Origin: Flectobacillus major DSM 103
GTDB taxonomy: Bacteria; Bacteroidota; Bacteroidia; Cytophagales; Spirosomataceae
Assembly: GCF_000427405.1 (NCBI RefSeq)
Contig: NZ_ATXY01000004.1
Coordinates: 62,001-126,000 of the forward strand
Direction of reading: 5' to 3'
Length of the DNA stretch: 64,000 bases
Positions 9,951-19,085 of the stretch are shown here, piece after piece (position 1 is the stretch's first letter; each line of letters starts with the position of its first letter). Under the pieces are notes generated by a model, which worked only from the letters and a program-made list of their open reading frames with translations, did no database searches and was not told where the DNA came from. The position numbers and the translations under genes were made by a program.

Positions 9951-10109
9951 GTAAGTTAATAAAGCTCAATGGATTCGTAGAAGATAAAGCGAGCCTATAT
10001 CGTTCGCGAGTTTATTATTTTGAGCTGACGTTAAATTTTAGTGTGTTAGGTAATAGGATAACTTGTTATATGATTGATTTTTAGCTATTCAATACAAAAA
10101 AAAGAGAAC

Positions 10110-11753
10110 TTATTTTTTCAAATAGTCTTTATCCAAAAACCAATAACGGGCTTCATTTTCAGCTTTTTGGGCTTTAGAATCTACATCAATAATCATAATA
10201 TCTGGTTTTTCTTCATTTTTGGCGGCTGGCCAATTAGGAAGTTTATCGCCATTGGGATTACCTGTTTTGATAAAATTGGCGAAGAAATTCATCATTGTAT
10301 TTGATACTTTGAAGTCGTCTTCTGTCCAAGCATACGCTTTGTTGAGGGCTAAATTACCCATAGCATATTCGATTTCGGCCGAGTGTACTGCACCTTTTGC
10401 TTTGGGGGCTTTAGGAGCATTTTTATCTTTTTTAACAACCCCTCCAGCCAAAGCCGATTCATAGTCGCTATCACGCAAGTCGGGTCTTGGGCGTGAATAA
10501 TAATAGCGATATACGGGCTGAGAGCTATTTTTACGATGTAAATCAAACCATTTCCAAGTACTATAAGCAATAAAACGATCACCAGCCAAATCTGTAGCCG
10601 ATTGTTCGGTTACTTCTGGCGAGCCAGCAGGATATAACTTTAATACTTCTTCTGCTTTTTCGCCATAAATTTCTTTAATTTTTTGGGTATAATTGTCGTT
10701 GGTAAGCTCTTTACCTGCCATAAGGGCACGGTAGTTCATTTCCTCCGAGTTCCAGCCTAACAAAAGTGGTACCATAGCCTGCTGTTTTGCCTCAAAAATT
10801 TCGGGTAATGTTTTAGGAAGAAAATACCCATCAATCGTAGTTTTGAATATTCCTAGGCTTTTTCCTGCCGATTTTTGGTATAATTCGAGGGTTGATAAAG
10901 CTCGTAGTTCCTTCAAAGTTTTGGCTCCGATAGATTGCCCAAACTCTAGACCTATTTTTTCGCCCTCGGCCAAAGGCACAGGCGATAATGTAGGGTAAAT
11001 AGAGCCACCACTTTCGCCAATAGCCCCTGCAATCAAACCCTTCGACAAAGGCGATGCCATTTGGGCACTTACAGCAATCGACCCTGCCGATTCCCCTGCA
11101 ATAGTAACTCGTTTGGGGTCGCCACCAAATTTGGCAATATTGGCCTGTACCCATTTAAGAGCAGCGTGTTGGTCGAGCAAACCATAGTTGCCAGAGGCAC
11201 GGTTAGGGGATTCTTTGGTAAGTTCTGGATGTGAGAAAAAGCCAAAAATATTAAGTCTGTAATTGACAGTAAGGGTTACAATACCTTTTTTGGCCATATT
11301 TTCGCCATCATAACGAGCTTCCGAGCCATCGCCAGCCGCAAAACCACCACCATAGAAATATACTAATACGGGCAGTTTGTCGTTGGCTGATTTGGCGGGT
11401 GTCCACACATTGAGGTATAGACAGTCTTCGCTCATACCGTCACTTCTAAAACCCATATCGCCAAAAATGGCAGGCTGAATGGCTCTTGGGCCAAACTTTT
11501 TGGTTTGTTTTACCCCTGTCCAATTAGCGACAGGCTGTGGAGCTTTCCAACGCAGATCGCCTACAGGTGGTTGTGCAAATGGAATACCTTTGAAGCTTTG
11601 AATGTTGGTTCTAACATCAAATTCTCCTTCGATTGTACCATTAACAGTCTGAACTTGCACAGGAAAAGCGTAAGAGTTTTCGGCATGTTGTGCATTGGCA
11701 AAAAATGAGGTTGACACAAGTAATAATCCAATAAAAGTTGTTCTGAGATTCAT
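10110..11753 (-). CDS. Secreted type-B carboxylesterase
   Basis: This 547-residue alpha/beta-hydrolase of the carboxylesterase type B family has a signal peptide ending FFANA-QHAE. The nucleophile elbow TIAGESAGSIAVSA places the catalytic Ser at residue 222. The family motifs SEDCLYLNVWTP and YFYGGGFAAGD (oxyanion hole) are present, and the catalytic His is probably in the AVHSAEIEYA region. It would cleave ester bonds in the periplasm; in a plant-wall context acetyl or feruloyl esters are possible substrates, which is inference. It is divergent from the Nudix-type regulator at 11864, and the shared 110-bp promoter contains a 15-bp inverted repeat. Confidence 0.9.
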   Translation of the reverse strand: MNLRTTFIGLLLVSTSFFANAQHAENSYAFPVQVQTVNGTIEGEFDVRTNIQSFKGIPFAQPPVGDLRWKAPQPVANWTGVKQTKKFGPRAIQPAIFGDMGFRSDGMSEDCLYLNVWTPAKSANDKLPVLVYFYGGGFAAGDGSEARYDGENMAKKGIVTLTVNYRLNIFGFFSHPELTKESPNRASGNYGLLDQHAALKWVQANIAKFGGDPKRVTIAGESAGSIAVSAQMASPLSKGLIAGAIGESGGSIYPTLSPVPLAEGEKIGLEFGQSIGAKTLKELRALSTLELYQKSAGKSLGIFKTTIDGYFLPKTLPEIFEAKQQAMVPLLLGWNSEEMNYRALMAGKELTNDNYTQKIKEIYGEKAEEVLKLYPAGSPEVTEQSATDLAGDRFIAYSTWKWFDLHRKNSSQPVYRYYYSRPRPDLRDSDYESALAGGVVKKDKNAPKAPKAKGAVHSAEIEYAMGNLALNKAYAWTEDDFKVSNTMMNFFANFIKTGNPNGDKLPNWPAAKNEEKPDIMIIDVDSKAQKAENEARYWFLDKDYLKK

Positions 11754-11776
11754 AATAATTGGAGTTAGTAGTAATG

Positions 11777-11815
11777 AGCTATACTATTGTCTCATTTGTT
11801 GACAATAGTATAGCT
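11777..11815. promoter_or_regulatory. 15-bp perfect inverted repeat, candidate operator for the Nudix regulator
   Basis: Arms AGCTATACTATTGTC (11777-11791) and its exact complement (11801-11815) are separated by 9 nt. They lie in the 110-bp divergent promoter between the esterase and the Nudix-type regulator. The position fits an operator controlling both genes. A hairpin in the esterase or regulator leader is the alternative. Confidence 0.6.
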
Positions 11816-11863
11816 AAAAATTAAAAAATACAATTATTTCACAGTTTTTTTTTATATTCGGGC

Positions 11864-12595
11864 ATGAATACAGCTTCTAATCCACATATTGCTACTGCTA
11901 AAGAGGCCGGTTTTTTGGCACATATTGCATACGATTCAGTTATTTTTGGCTTTGATGGTCAGCAACTTAAAATTCTTATTTCTGAATATCATAATACAAA
12001 ATTATTTGCTTTACCTGGCGGATTTGTCAAGCGGAATGAAAGCCTCGACGATGCTGTAAGGCGTGGTTTATTTGAGCGAACAGGGTTGAATAATATTTAT
12101 TTAGAGCAGTTTCATGTATTTGGAAGTGTCGAGAGGTATGTACCCGAAATCATGGAACAAATTATGGTAGGCAGTGGCAAAGCCCCCACGCCCGAACATT
12201 GGTTGCTAGATAGGTTTATTTCGGTAGGGTATTATGCTTTAATTAATTATAAAGATGTAAAACCACAACCCGACGAACTTTCGGATAGCTGTGAATGGTA
12301 TGCCATTGACAAACTGCCCAGACTAATGCTCGATCATCGGCAAATTGTAACAAAAGCCCTGGAAACTTTGCGAGATAATTTGGACAAAAAATTGATTGGT
12401 GTAAACTTACTACCAGAGCGTTTTACGATGAAAGAACTCCAGATGGTATATGAGGCTATTTTGGGAGAAAAAATTAGAAGAACAACCTTTCAGCGGGCAA
12501 TGTTGGCCAAGGGAATTTTGAAACGCCATGAAAAACAATTTACAGGAAAATCGCATAAAGCTCCTTTCCTGTATAGTTTTGAAACACCCCAATAA
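11864..12595 (+). CDS. Nudix-domain transcriptional regulator (AraR/NrtR-like)
   Basis: This 243-residue protein has an N-terminal Nudix fold (about residues 20-150) and a C-terminal winged-helix region (about 165-240, KLIGVNLLPERFTMKELQ to the end). This is the architecture of NrtR and of the arabinose regulator AraR of Bacteroides. The Nudix box GGFVKRNESLDDAVRRGLFE is degenerate: the RE pair reads RG and the second EE reads ER. It is therefore probably a ligand-sensing domain without hydrolase activity. It is divergent from a carboxylesterase and near an arabinofuranosidase, so a sugar-responsive role is plausible. It is convergent with the recombinase gene, with only 3 bp between the stops. 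Confidence 0.85.
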   Translation: MNTASNPHIATAKEAGFLAHIAYDSVIFGFDGQQLKILISEYHNTKLFALPGGFVKRNESLDDAVRRGLFERTGLNNIYLEQFHVFGSVERYVPEIMEQIMVGSGKAPTPEHWLLDRFISVGYYALINYKDVKPQPDELSDSCEWYAIDKLPRLMLDHRQIVTKALETLRDNLDKKLIGVNLLPERFTMKELQMVYEAILGEKIRRTTFQRAMLAKGILKRHEKQFTGKSHKAPFLYSFETPQ

Positions 12596-12598
12596 AGC

Positions 12599-13213
12599 CT
12601 AGGCTTCTTTTCTACGACCTCTTTTTTTGGTAAAACCTTGTACTTGTACACCCGCAAAGGCCAAGATTTTATAGAAAGTACGTCGGCTACCAATTTTAAA
12701 GAACTTCATAATCTGTGTAGTCGATTGTTTTTCAGAGTCATAAAGTTCTTTTACAGCAGGTGCTATAGCCTGATAAGCAGGTAAAAGCCCTTTGGGGCGA
12801 CCACCCATTCGGCCTCTGGCACGTGCCGAGGCTAATCCAGCTTTGGTACGTTGTACAATAATATTTCGTTCGTGTTCGGCCAAAGCACAGAAAATCTGAA
12901 AAACAAGAATCCCACTTGGCGAAGTTGTATCAATAGGGTCGTTGAGCGACACAAGATTGATTTTTCGTTTTTCTAATTCAGCCACTAGGTCGATTAAATG
13001 TTTGGTAGAACGGCCGAGTCGGTCAAGTTTCCAAATAACGATAGTATCGCCTTCTCGAAGAAATTTCATCATTTCCTCGAATTCTGGTTTATGAGCTTTC
13101 AAGCCAGAAATTTTATCTGTGTAAATAGACTCACAACCATATTTTTTCAGAGCATCTACTTGTAGGTCTAATGTTTGTTCTTGTGTACTTACACGGGCAT
13201 AGCCAATTTTCAT
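12599..13213 (-). CDS. Serine recombinase, resolvase/invertase family
   Basis: This 204-residue small serine recombinase has the N-terminal motif IGYARVSTQEQTLDLQ with nucleophile Ser9. The resolvase core includes WKLDRLGRSTKHLIDL (active-site Arg region) and FQIFCALAEHERNIIVQRT (E helix). A C-terminal helix-turn-helix (about 160-195) ends in a basic tail, KKRGRRKEA. Length and layout match Hin/Tn3-resolvase-type enzymes. No transposase or obvious invertible segment adjoins it, so it looks like an orphan. Its 5' flank contains three copies of TGGTACAA, which may be its binding sites. Confidence 0.92.
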   Translation of the reverse strand: MKIGYARVSTQEQTLDLQVDALKKYGCESIYTDKISGLKAHKPEFEEMMKFLREGDTIVIWKLDRLGRSTKHLIDLVAELEKRKINLVSLNDPIDTTSPSGILVFQIFCALAEHERNIIVQRTKAGLASARARGRMGGRPKGLLPAYQAIAPAVKELYDSEKQSTTQIMKFFKIGSRRTFYKILAFAGVQVQGFTKKRGRRKEA

Positions 13214-13272
13214 AAAAGGATAGTTTTATACCGTTTACTTATGTTATTACAAATATATGGTATTTTGTATTT

Positions 13273-13340
13273 TGGTACAATAAATGGTACAACCAATTAT
13301 TGGGTTTTGGGCAGTTAACCTCCCCATATTTATTGTACCA
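13273..13340. promoter_or_regulatory. Repeated TGGTACAA sites upstream of the serine recombinase
   Basis: A perfect 13-bp inverted repeat, TGGTACAATAAAT at 13273-13285 and its complement at 13328-13340, is separated by 42 bp. A third partial copy, TGGTACAA at 13285-13292, is in direct orientation 12 bp after the first. They lie 60-130 bp upstream of the recombinase start. This arrangement suits a res-like recombination site or an autoregulatory operator. Confidence 0.55.
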
Positions 13341-13394
13341 GAAATAGAGCGTTTATATACATTCGTAATTCTTTTGGCAAGTTGAAGCAGTAGC

Positions 13395-14927
13395 TTAGTC
13401 TTCTGCAACCCGATAAGTGGGGTCGTCAATAATATTTACTTCGATAATCTTATCGGCATTTTGTAATAACTTTCTACAATCGGCACTTAAATGATACAGC
13501 CGAACGGTTTTGTTGAGTTTGGCATAACGTTCAGTAATTTTATTGACAGCATCTATGGCACTCATATCGCTGATTCTACTTTCTTTAAAATCTATAATTA
13601 TTTCGTTGGGGTCGTTCAAAATATCAAACTTTTCGACAAAAGCGGTAGTCGAGCCAAAAAACAGTGGCCCATGTATATCATAATGTTTTATGCCCTTGTC
13701 GTCGATATATTTCTTGGCTCTAATGCGTTTGGCACTTTCCCAAGCAAAAACCAATGCCGAAATAATTACACCCATAAGCACTGCCAAAGCCAGATTGTGC
13801 AACCAAACTGTAATAACAGCTACTAAAATTCCTACAAAAATATCGGATTGAGGCATTTTGTTAATTACCCTAAAACTCATCCATTCAAACGTTCCAATAG
13901 CCACCATCATCATCACTCCTGTTAAAGCAGCCATAGGCAAAGCCTCGATAATTGGTGACGCAAACAATATAATACATAGAATAGTTAAGGCTGCCACAAT
14001 ACCCGAAAGTCGGGCTCTTGCTCCTGCCGATAGGTTGACCAAGGTTTGTGCAATCATGGGGCATCCACCCATTCCAAAGAAAAAACCATTGAGAATATTG
14101 GCTGTTCCTTGTGCCAAGGCTTCACGATTACCATTGCCTTTGGTCTGGGTAATTTCGTCAACTACATTCAAGGTAAGCAAGCCTTCGGTAAGCCCAACGC
14201 CTGCCATAATAAGCCCATAAGGAAAAATGATTTGAAATGTATTCCAAGTAAGGGGTATCTGTGGAATATGAAAAGGCGGAAATCCACCGCTTACCAATGC
14301 TATATCTCGAACAGTTTTGGTATCAATATCAAAACCAAATACAATAAGCCCAACCACAATAATAGCAATTAACGATGCTGGTATGGCCTTGGTAATGCGT
14401 GGTGCAACCAAAATAATGGCTACCGTGAGGGCTACTAATCCCGCCATGATATAAAGGGGTGTTCCTGTAAGCCAGATTGTCTGCCCACCAATAGTTGTTT
14501 TGAACTGTTCTAATTGAGCCATGAAAATAATAATAGCCAAGCCATTCACAAAACCAAACATAACGGGCTGTGGTACAAGTCTGATAAATTTTCCTAGCTT
14601 AAAAAGTCCTACCATGATTTGACATATTCCTGCCAAAACAATAGCCGCAAATACATATTCCAAGCCATGTGTTTGCATCAAGGTAATTAGTACAACGACT
14701 GTTGCCCCTGCACCGCCCGACACCAAACCCGGACGACCACCGAGTATTGCAGTTACCAAACCCATGATAAAGGCTGCATACAAACCCATCAATGGAGGAA
14801 AGTTGGCCAAAATAGCAAACGATAGCGATTCGGGAATCATGGTCATGGCTACGGTGAGTCCTGCCAGTATTTCAATTCGGTAGTTTACTTTTTGCTTGAA
14901 GTCAAATAAATTTAAGACCTGTTTCAT
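13395..14927 (-). CDS. SulP-family inorganic anion transporter with STAS domain
   Basis: This 510-residue inner-membrane protein has about 10-12 hydrophobic segments between residues 25 and 400. It carries the SulP signature region near the start (LAGLTVAMTMIPESLSFAIL) and a cytoplasmic STAS domain at about 410-500 (HGPLFFGSTTAFVEKF, IIDFKESRISDMSAIDAV). SulP proteins carry sulfate, bicarbonate or other anions; the substrate cannot be read from sequence. It appears to be a single-gene unit, with 181 bp to the recombinase downstream. Confidence 0.92.
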   Translation of the reverse strand: MKQVLNLFDFKQKVNYRIEILAGLTVAMTMIPESLSFAILANFPPLMGLYAAFIMGLVTAILGGRPGLVSGGAGATVVVLITLMQTHGLEYVFAAIVLAGICQIMVGLFKLGKFIRLVPQPVMFGFVNGLAIIIFMAQLEQFKTTIGGQTIWLTGTPLYIMAGLVALTVAIILVAPRITKAIPASLIAIIVVGLIVFGFDIDTKTVRDIALVSGGFPPFHIPQIPLTWNTFQIIFPYGLIMAGVGLTEGLLTLNVVDEITQTKGNGNREALAQGTANILNGFFFGMGGCPMIAQTLVNLSAGARARLSGIVAALTILCIILFASPIIEALPMAALTGVMMMVAIGTFEWMSFRVINKMPQSDIFVGILVAVITVWLHNLALAVLMGVIISALVFAWESAKRIRAKKYIDDKGIKHYDIHGPLFFGSTTAFVEKFDILNDPNEIIIDFKESRISDMSAIDAVNKITERYAKLNKTVRLYHLSADCRKLLQNADKIIEVNIIDDPTYRVAED

Positions 14928-15632
14928 AAATATATAATGTATGCTAAATGAATAAGCAAATACGCAATTTAGTAAATAATAGATTGATAATCAGTTGTGT
15001 ACTTCTGTTGCTTGTTTTTTCGATTTTCTGTACATATTCCAAAAGGACACATCACTGCAATATGTGTATGCAGCTTGATTGAAAAATAACAAAAAGTACT
15101 TTCCAAAAATTTGTAAGTAATTATGGGTATAACGCTGTATTGTAAAATGTCTAGCAGTTGGGCATGGTCTAGTTTTTACCAATCCATTAGAAGATTAAGG
15201 TTGGTAAAATAGCAATGTACCAATGCGTTTGAGCTTTCAGCAAATATAAAATAATCAGTTACTTCCTCTCAAAGCTTGGTACTCATACGTATTCCTAATG
15301 TTGTATCTTTCTGTTTTCGACCCCTCAGTATCGAGCCTAGGCAATAGTATACAGCCATAGAAATCTGTAGATAAAATACAGACAAACCAAAACGAATAGT
15401 AGAATAAATGTACTCAGGGTGGAGTAACAGATAAAAGAAAGGGTTTTTTTAATGCAGTCATGATACAAAGATAGGTAAAATTATATTTTACAGATATGCT
15501 ACTTAAAAAGTTATAATTACTTGCCAATATAGTGATAGTGTCATAGTACCGAGAGGAGTCGGTATTAAGCTTTTCTCTATTCTTTTGAAATTGAGAAAAC
15601 TCCTTTTATTTTCGGGTACGTAAACACACTAA
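14928..15632. other. Gene-free stretch between SulP and CHAT genes
   Basis: This 705-bp region holds no ORF I can support. On the minus strand, 15273-15448 reads open for about 58 codons with hydrophobic content but has no start codon. It could be a decayed membrane-protein fragment. The CHAT promoter must lie near the right end. Confidence 0.3.
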
Positions 15633-18401
15633 ATGCTTTTGATGAAAACAATACGATTAATCACTATTTTTAGTATATGTCTTTTCTTCGCTTCAATAGA
15701 TTTATTAGGCAAATCTGCTTTTGGTATGTCCGAAAAAGATTCATTGGCGGTATCCCAAAAAATACTAGAATCGCTCGATAGGTACTATAATATCAGTATA
15801 GATGCTGTTAATACCAAAGCCAAAGAAGCCCTTCGATATATACCCCAAGCCAAACTTTCTAATGTTGCCACTCGGTTAAGGCTGTATCATTATATGGTTT
15901 ATAACTATGAGGTACTCGGTAGGAGCGATTCGTTGCTTTATTTTTTTCAATACGGGAATCAACTTTTAGAAAAATACCCTGTTGTAATAGCCCAAGTACC
16001 CATTACTGCCATTAAATTTCTGAATCACGAACAACTTTTTTATTCGACCATACAATACAACCATACCAAGGCTATGTACTATTTGGAAAAAGCCATGTAT
16101 ATATGCCAAAAATACCAAATTAAAGATATAGAGATTATTCTGAAAAATAATTTGGCCAATATTTATGACAAACAAGGCCAATATCAAAAGGCTTTTGAGC
16201 TGTATCAACAAATAGACCTCCGTAAAATACCTCAACCTCAGTCCATTCAAGGAGTCAATATACTTACTTCTATTACATGGAATGCCATTCGTCGAAAGTC
16301 ATTTAAAGAAGCCCTGCAAGCTAACCAACGCTCGATAGATTGGTATAAAACCTTACCCGAAAACAATCCACAAGTAATAGAAAATGAGGAAGCTATGCTT
16401 TTTTTTGACCGTGGTATTTGCTACTCAAATTTACACGACATTACCCAAAGCGAGGTGTATCTGAATAAGGTGATAGCCTATTTTCAAGAAAATCATATAA
16501 CAAAAGGGAAATATCTAAGTTTGACATATTTACAAAAATCCGAGAACCTTACATGGCAAAATCAACCCTATCGGGCTTTACAACTATTGCAGCAAGGACT
16601 CAATGCTATTGTGTTGAACTTTAATCAAATCGATTTTGCTAAAAACCCTACCCTTTCCGATAAAATTTATGATAAAAAAGTATTATTTGACTTGTTAAGC
16701 CGTAAGGCTCAGCTACTAACCCAGCTATACCAACAACACGACAACAGGGTATCGCTAGAACAAGTGGTAAAAACCTTTGCTTTGGCGATTGCGTTGGCCG
16801 AAAAACACCGAAAATCGTTGGCATATTACACCGACAAAATTGATTTTAGTAGTCAAAATATAGCAGTTTTCAATCAAGCTATAGCCATGGGGTATCTTTG
16901 GTACAAGCAAGCTCCTAGCATAGTACGAGCCAATGTAGTAATTAGGATACTAGAAAGCATAAAGGCAATTGCACTGATCGATAAAATAGGAAATGATAAC
17001 CTCGATATGAGTCCTCAATCGCTCAAAATCAATGATAAATTGATAGTCGAAAATCAAAAAGCAGCTTCTTTTAGACAAAAACTTTCCAACAATATTATTC
17101 AATCCAAAACCCGTGATAGTCTGGAAAACCTCCTGAATGATAGTGAGTTAAAGGCTATTCAACTAACATCGCAACTTTATCAACATATCAAGCCTTATCC
17201 AATGGCCAATAGTGCTGGTATTTCGGTCAGAGAGCTTTCGGCAAACCTTCCCTCCAATATGGCCTTCTTAAACTATACGGTAGTGGCCAATCATGGTATT
17301 TATGTTTGGCTATTGGCCAATGGAAAATTTAGTTTGAAATACCTACCACAAAATAATATTCAGCTTGGCAAAATGGTGTCAGCATTATTAATAGATACCA
17401 GAAAAAACCCAACCATATTTTCTTATAAAAGTTCTTCTCAAGCACAACTGCTATACCAGCTCTTGCTTAAACCTTTTGAAAAAATACTAAATCATACAAC
17501 TCGTATTACTATTAGCCGAGATGGGCTACTCAATTATATTCCTTTTGAGTTATTAGAAACAGGACAAAAAAGCGATGACTATCTGCTAAAACATTATGCC
17601 ATCAGTTATCAATATTCTGTAGCAAGTTATTTGATGGGGTTTCAAAAGAGCCCTCAAACGCCCGAAAAGTCATTACTAAATGTTTCGCCATTTACTCAAA
17701 CAACGATTACTCAACAAGGCGATACCCTACAAGCTTTGGCCAGTTCAGCATTATTGCAATATGCCAAACACGATGACTTATTGGGCAAAAAAGCTACCAA
17801 ATCGGCTTTTTTAGCTCATTATCGTCAATATGCTCTTATTCATTTGCAATGCCATTCAGTAGCTGATACCAACAATTTTGGTAACTCATACTTATATTTT
17901 CACCCTAGCGAAACAGAATACAGACTTGGTTTTCACGAAATTGGCTCAATGCCATTCAATCACTGCCAATTAATGATGATTCCGACTTGTAATAGTGCCA
18001 ACGGAAAAGTACAACGCTTTGAGGGAGTGTTATCTTTAGGATACGCTTTTTATAAAGCGGGTTGTCAATCGGTATTGGCGGCTCAGTGGCAAGCCCAAGA
18101 TGCCTCAAGCGATTTTATCACCTCTCGATTTTTTCAATATTTACAAAAAGGGCAGCCCAAAGACGTGGCCTTACAACAAGCCAAATTAGACTTTTTGTCC
18201 GACAGCAATCTAGGAAATAGACTGAATCATCCTTTTTTTTGGGCCAATGTATGTTTGATTGGTAATACCCAAGCACTTGTTACCAGTCGGTTTTCATCGC
18301 TAGGTTGGTATTTGCTGGTTTTGATATTGCTGGGTTTGCTTGTATATGGTTTTAGAAAATGGAACGCCAAAAAATTTGCCAGCGAATCTTTATTTTATTG
18401 A
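15633..18401 (+). CDS. TPR-CHAT caspase-like protease protein, membrane anchored
   Basis: This 922-residue protein has an N-terminal signal or anchor (LITIFSICLFFASIDLLG). TPR-like helical repeats run from about 40 to 480, a C-terminal CHAT domain from about 590 to 885, and a last transmembrane segment (WYLLVLILLGLLVYGF) lies near 895-911 with a short basic tail. The CHAT catalytic pair is visible as His741 (LIHLQCHSVAD) and Cys786 (MMIPTCNSANG). CHAT domains are caspase-HetF related proteases found in bacterial effector and signalling systems, including the gRAMP-associated TPR-CHAT. The 3' end overlaps by 50 bp the convergent membrane TPR gene. Target and trigger are unknown. An alternative start at 15642 would shorten it by 3 residues. 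Confidence 0.9.
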   Translation: MLLMKTIRLITIFSICLFFASIDLLGKSAFGMSEKDSLAVSQKILESLDRYYNISIDAVNTKAKEALRYIPQAKLSNVATRLRLYHYMVYNYEVLGRSDSLLYFFQYGNQLLEKYPVVIAQVPITAIKFLNHEQLFYSTIQYNHTKAMYYLEKAMYICQKYQIKDIEIILKNNLANIYDKQGQYQKAFELYQQIDLRKIPQPQSIQGVNILTSITWNAIRRKSFKEALQANQRSIDWYKTLPENNPQVIENEEAMLFFDRGICYSNLHDITQSEVYLNKVIAYFQENHITKGKYLSLTYLQKSENLTWQNQPYRALQLLQQGLNAIVLNFNQIDFAKNPTLSDKIYDKKVLFDLLSRKAQLLTQLYQQHDNRVSLEQVVKTFALAIALAEKHRKSLAYYTDKIDFSSQNIAVFNQAIAMGYLWYKQAPSIVRANVVIRILESIKAIALIDKIGNDNLDMSPQSLKINDKLIVENQKAASFRQKLSNNIIQSKTRDSLENLLNDSELKAIQLTSQLYQHIKPYPMANSAGISVRELSANLPSNMAFLNYTVVANHGIYVWLLANGKFSLKYLPQNNIQLGKMVSALLIDTRKNPTIFSYKSSSQAQLLYQLLLKPFEKILNHTTRITISRDGLLNYIPFELLETGQKSDDYLLKHYAISYQYSVASYLMGFQKSPQTPEKSLLNVSPFTQTTITQQGDTLQALASSALLQYAKHDDLLGKKATKSAFLAHYRQYALIHLQCHSVADTNNFGNSYLYFHPSETEYRLGFHEIGSMPFNHCQLMMIPTCNSANGKVQRFEGVLSLGYAFYKAGCQSVLAAQWQAQDASSDFITSRFFQYLQKGQPKDVALQQAKLDFLSDSNLGNRLNHPFFWANVCLIGNTQALVTSRFSSLGWYLLVLILLGLLVYGFRKWNAKKFASESLFY

Positions 18402-19035
18402 CAGTACCAATAGGATAGCTATCGTTTTCGTCGTCTAGTTCGCTTAATAATTTTTGTGCTTTAGTAGGCGAGTTGTCGTGCAAATATGCCAATATAAGAT
18501 GCCACTTGGCCGCTTGACTAAAATAAGGTCGTAATTCTTTATTTTTCAAGAATTCCTGAAAATTGACAATAGCACCCTGAAAGTCCCCCGCTGTTAAGGC
18601 TTTTTTTCCAGTATAAAAATAACCAAATGTCTTTTTTTCGTCTACTGAAAGTGCCGTTATATCTATATCTCTTACAATCGAAAAATCGTTTTTTACATCT
18701 GGTAACTGAATAGAATCGAAGGAAATATACAGTACAAACAACAAGCAGGCTGCCAGAGCTGTTCCAACAACCCTATACCACAGATTTTGCTTTCCGATAG
18801 TTTTTGAAACAGCCGTTTCTTGGCGTTCTAATTGTTGAAGTGTAGACATAACCCGATTTTCAATTTTCAATTTTCGAAACATAGCCACCACTTGAATATA
18901 CTCATCAAAGTCTTTTTGTAAAGTACTATCGCTTTGTAGACGTTGTTCAAATACACCCTTTTCATGTATATCTAGCTGGCCTTCAACGTATCTCTCAATT
19001 GTTTCGAGGCGTTTTGTTGATTCGGAATGGTTCAT
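18352..19035 (-). CDS. Single-pass membrane protein with TPR-like periplasmic part, probable anti-sigma-like partner
   Basis: This is a 227-residue protein starting MNHSESTKRLETIERYVEG. The ATG at 19035 is preferred over the in-frame ATG at 19131 because the latter would overlap the sigma gene, whereas 19035 leaves a 50-bp gap. The N-terminal cytoplasmic part (1-100) is helical and resembles the first part of anti-sigma proteins. One transmembrane helix (VVGTALAACLLFVLYISF) lies near residues 112-130. The C-terminal part holds TPR-like helices (KKALTAGDFQGAIVNFQEFL, KWHLILAYLHDN). With a sigma factor directly upstream it is probably its membrane regulator. Its last 50 bp are antisense to the end of the CHAT gene. 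Confidence 0.75.
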   Translation of the reverse strand: MNHSESTKRLETIERYVEGQLDIHEKGVFEQRLQSDSTLQKDFDEYIQVVAMFRKLKIENRVMSTLQQLERQETAVSKTIGKQNLWYRVVGTALAACLLFVLYISFDSIQLPDVKNDFSIVRDIDITALSVDEKKTFGYFYTGKKALTAGDFQGAIVNFQEFLKNKELRPYFSQAAKWHLILAYLHDNSPTKAQKLLSELDDENDSYPIGTVNKIKIRWQIFWRSIF

Positions 19036-19085
19036 AGTAATAATGATTTTGATAAATGGTTGAATCTTTTTGCAATAATAAAGCC

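Noticed and set aside
14991-15182. 63-codon minus-strand ORF
   Set aside because: Composition is random-looking, with no conserved motif, no start context and no neighbour linkage.
15273-15448. Open minus-strand frame of about 58 codons with hydrophobic residues
   Set aside because: No start codon before the upstream stop. Possible decayed fragment but not supportable as a gene.
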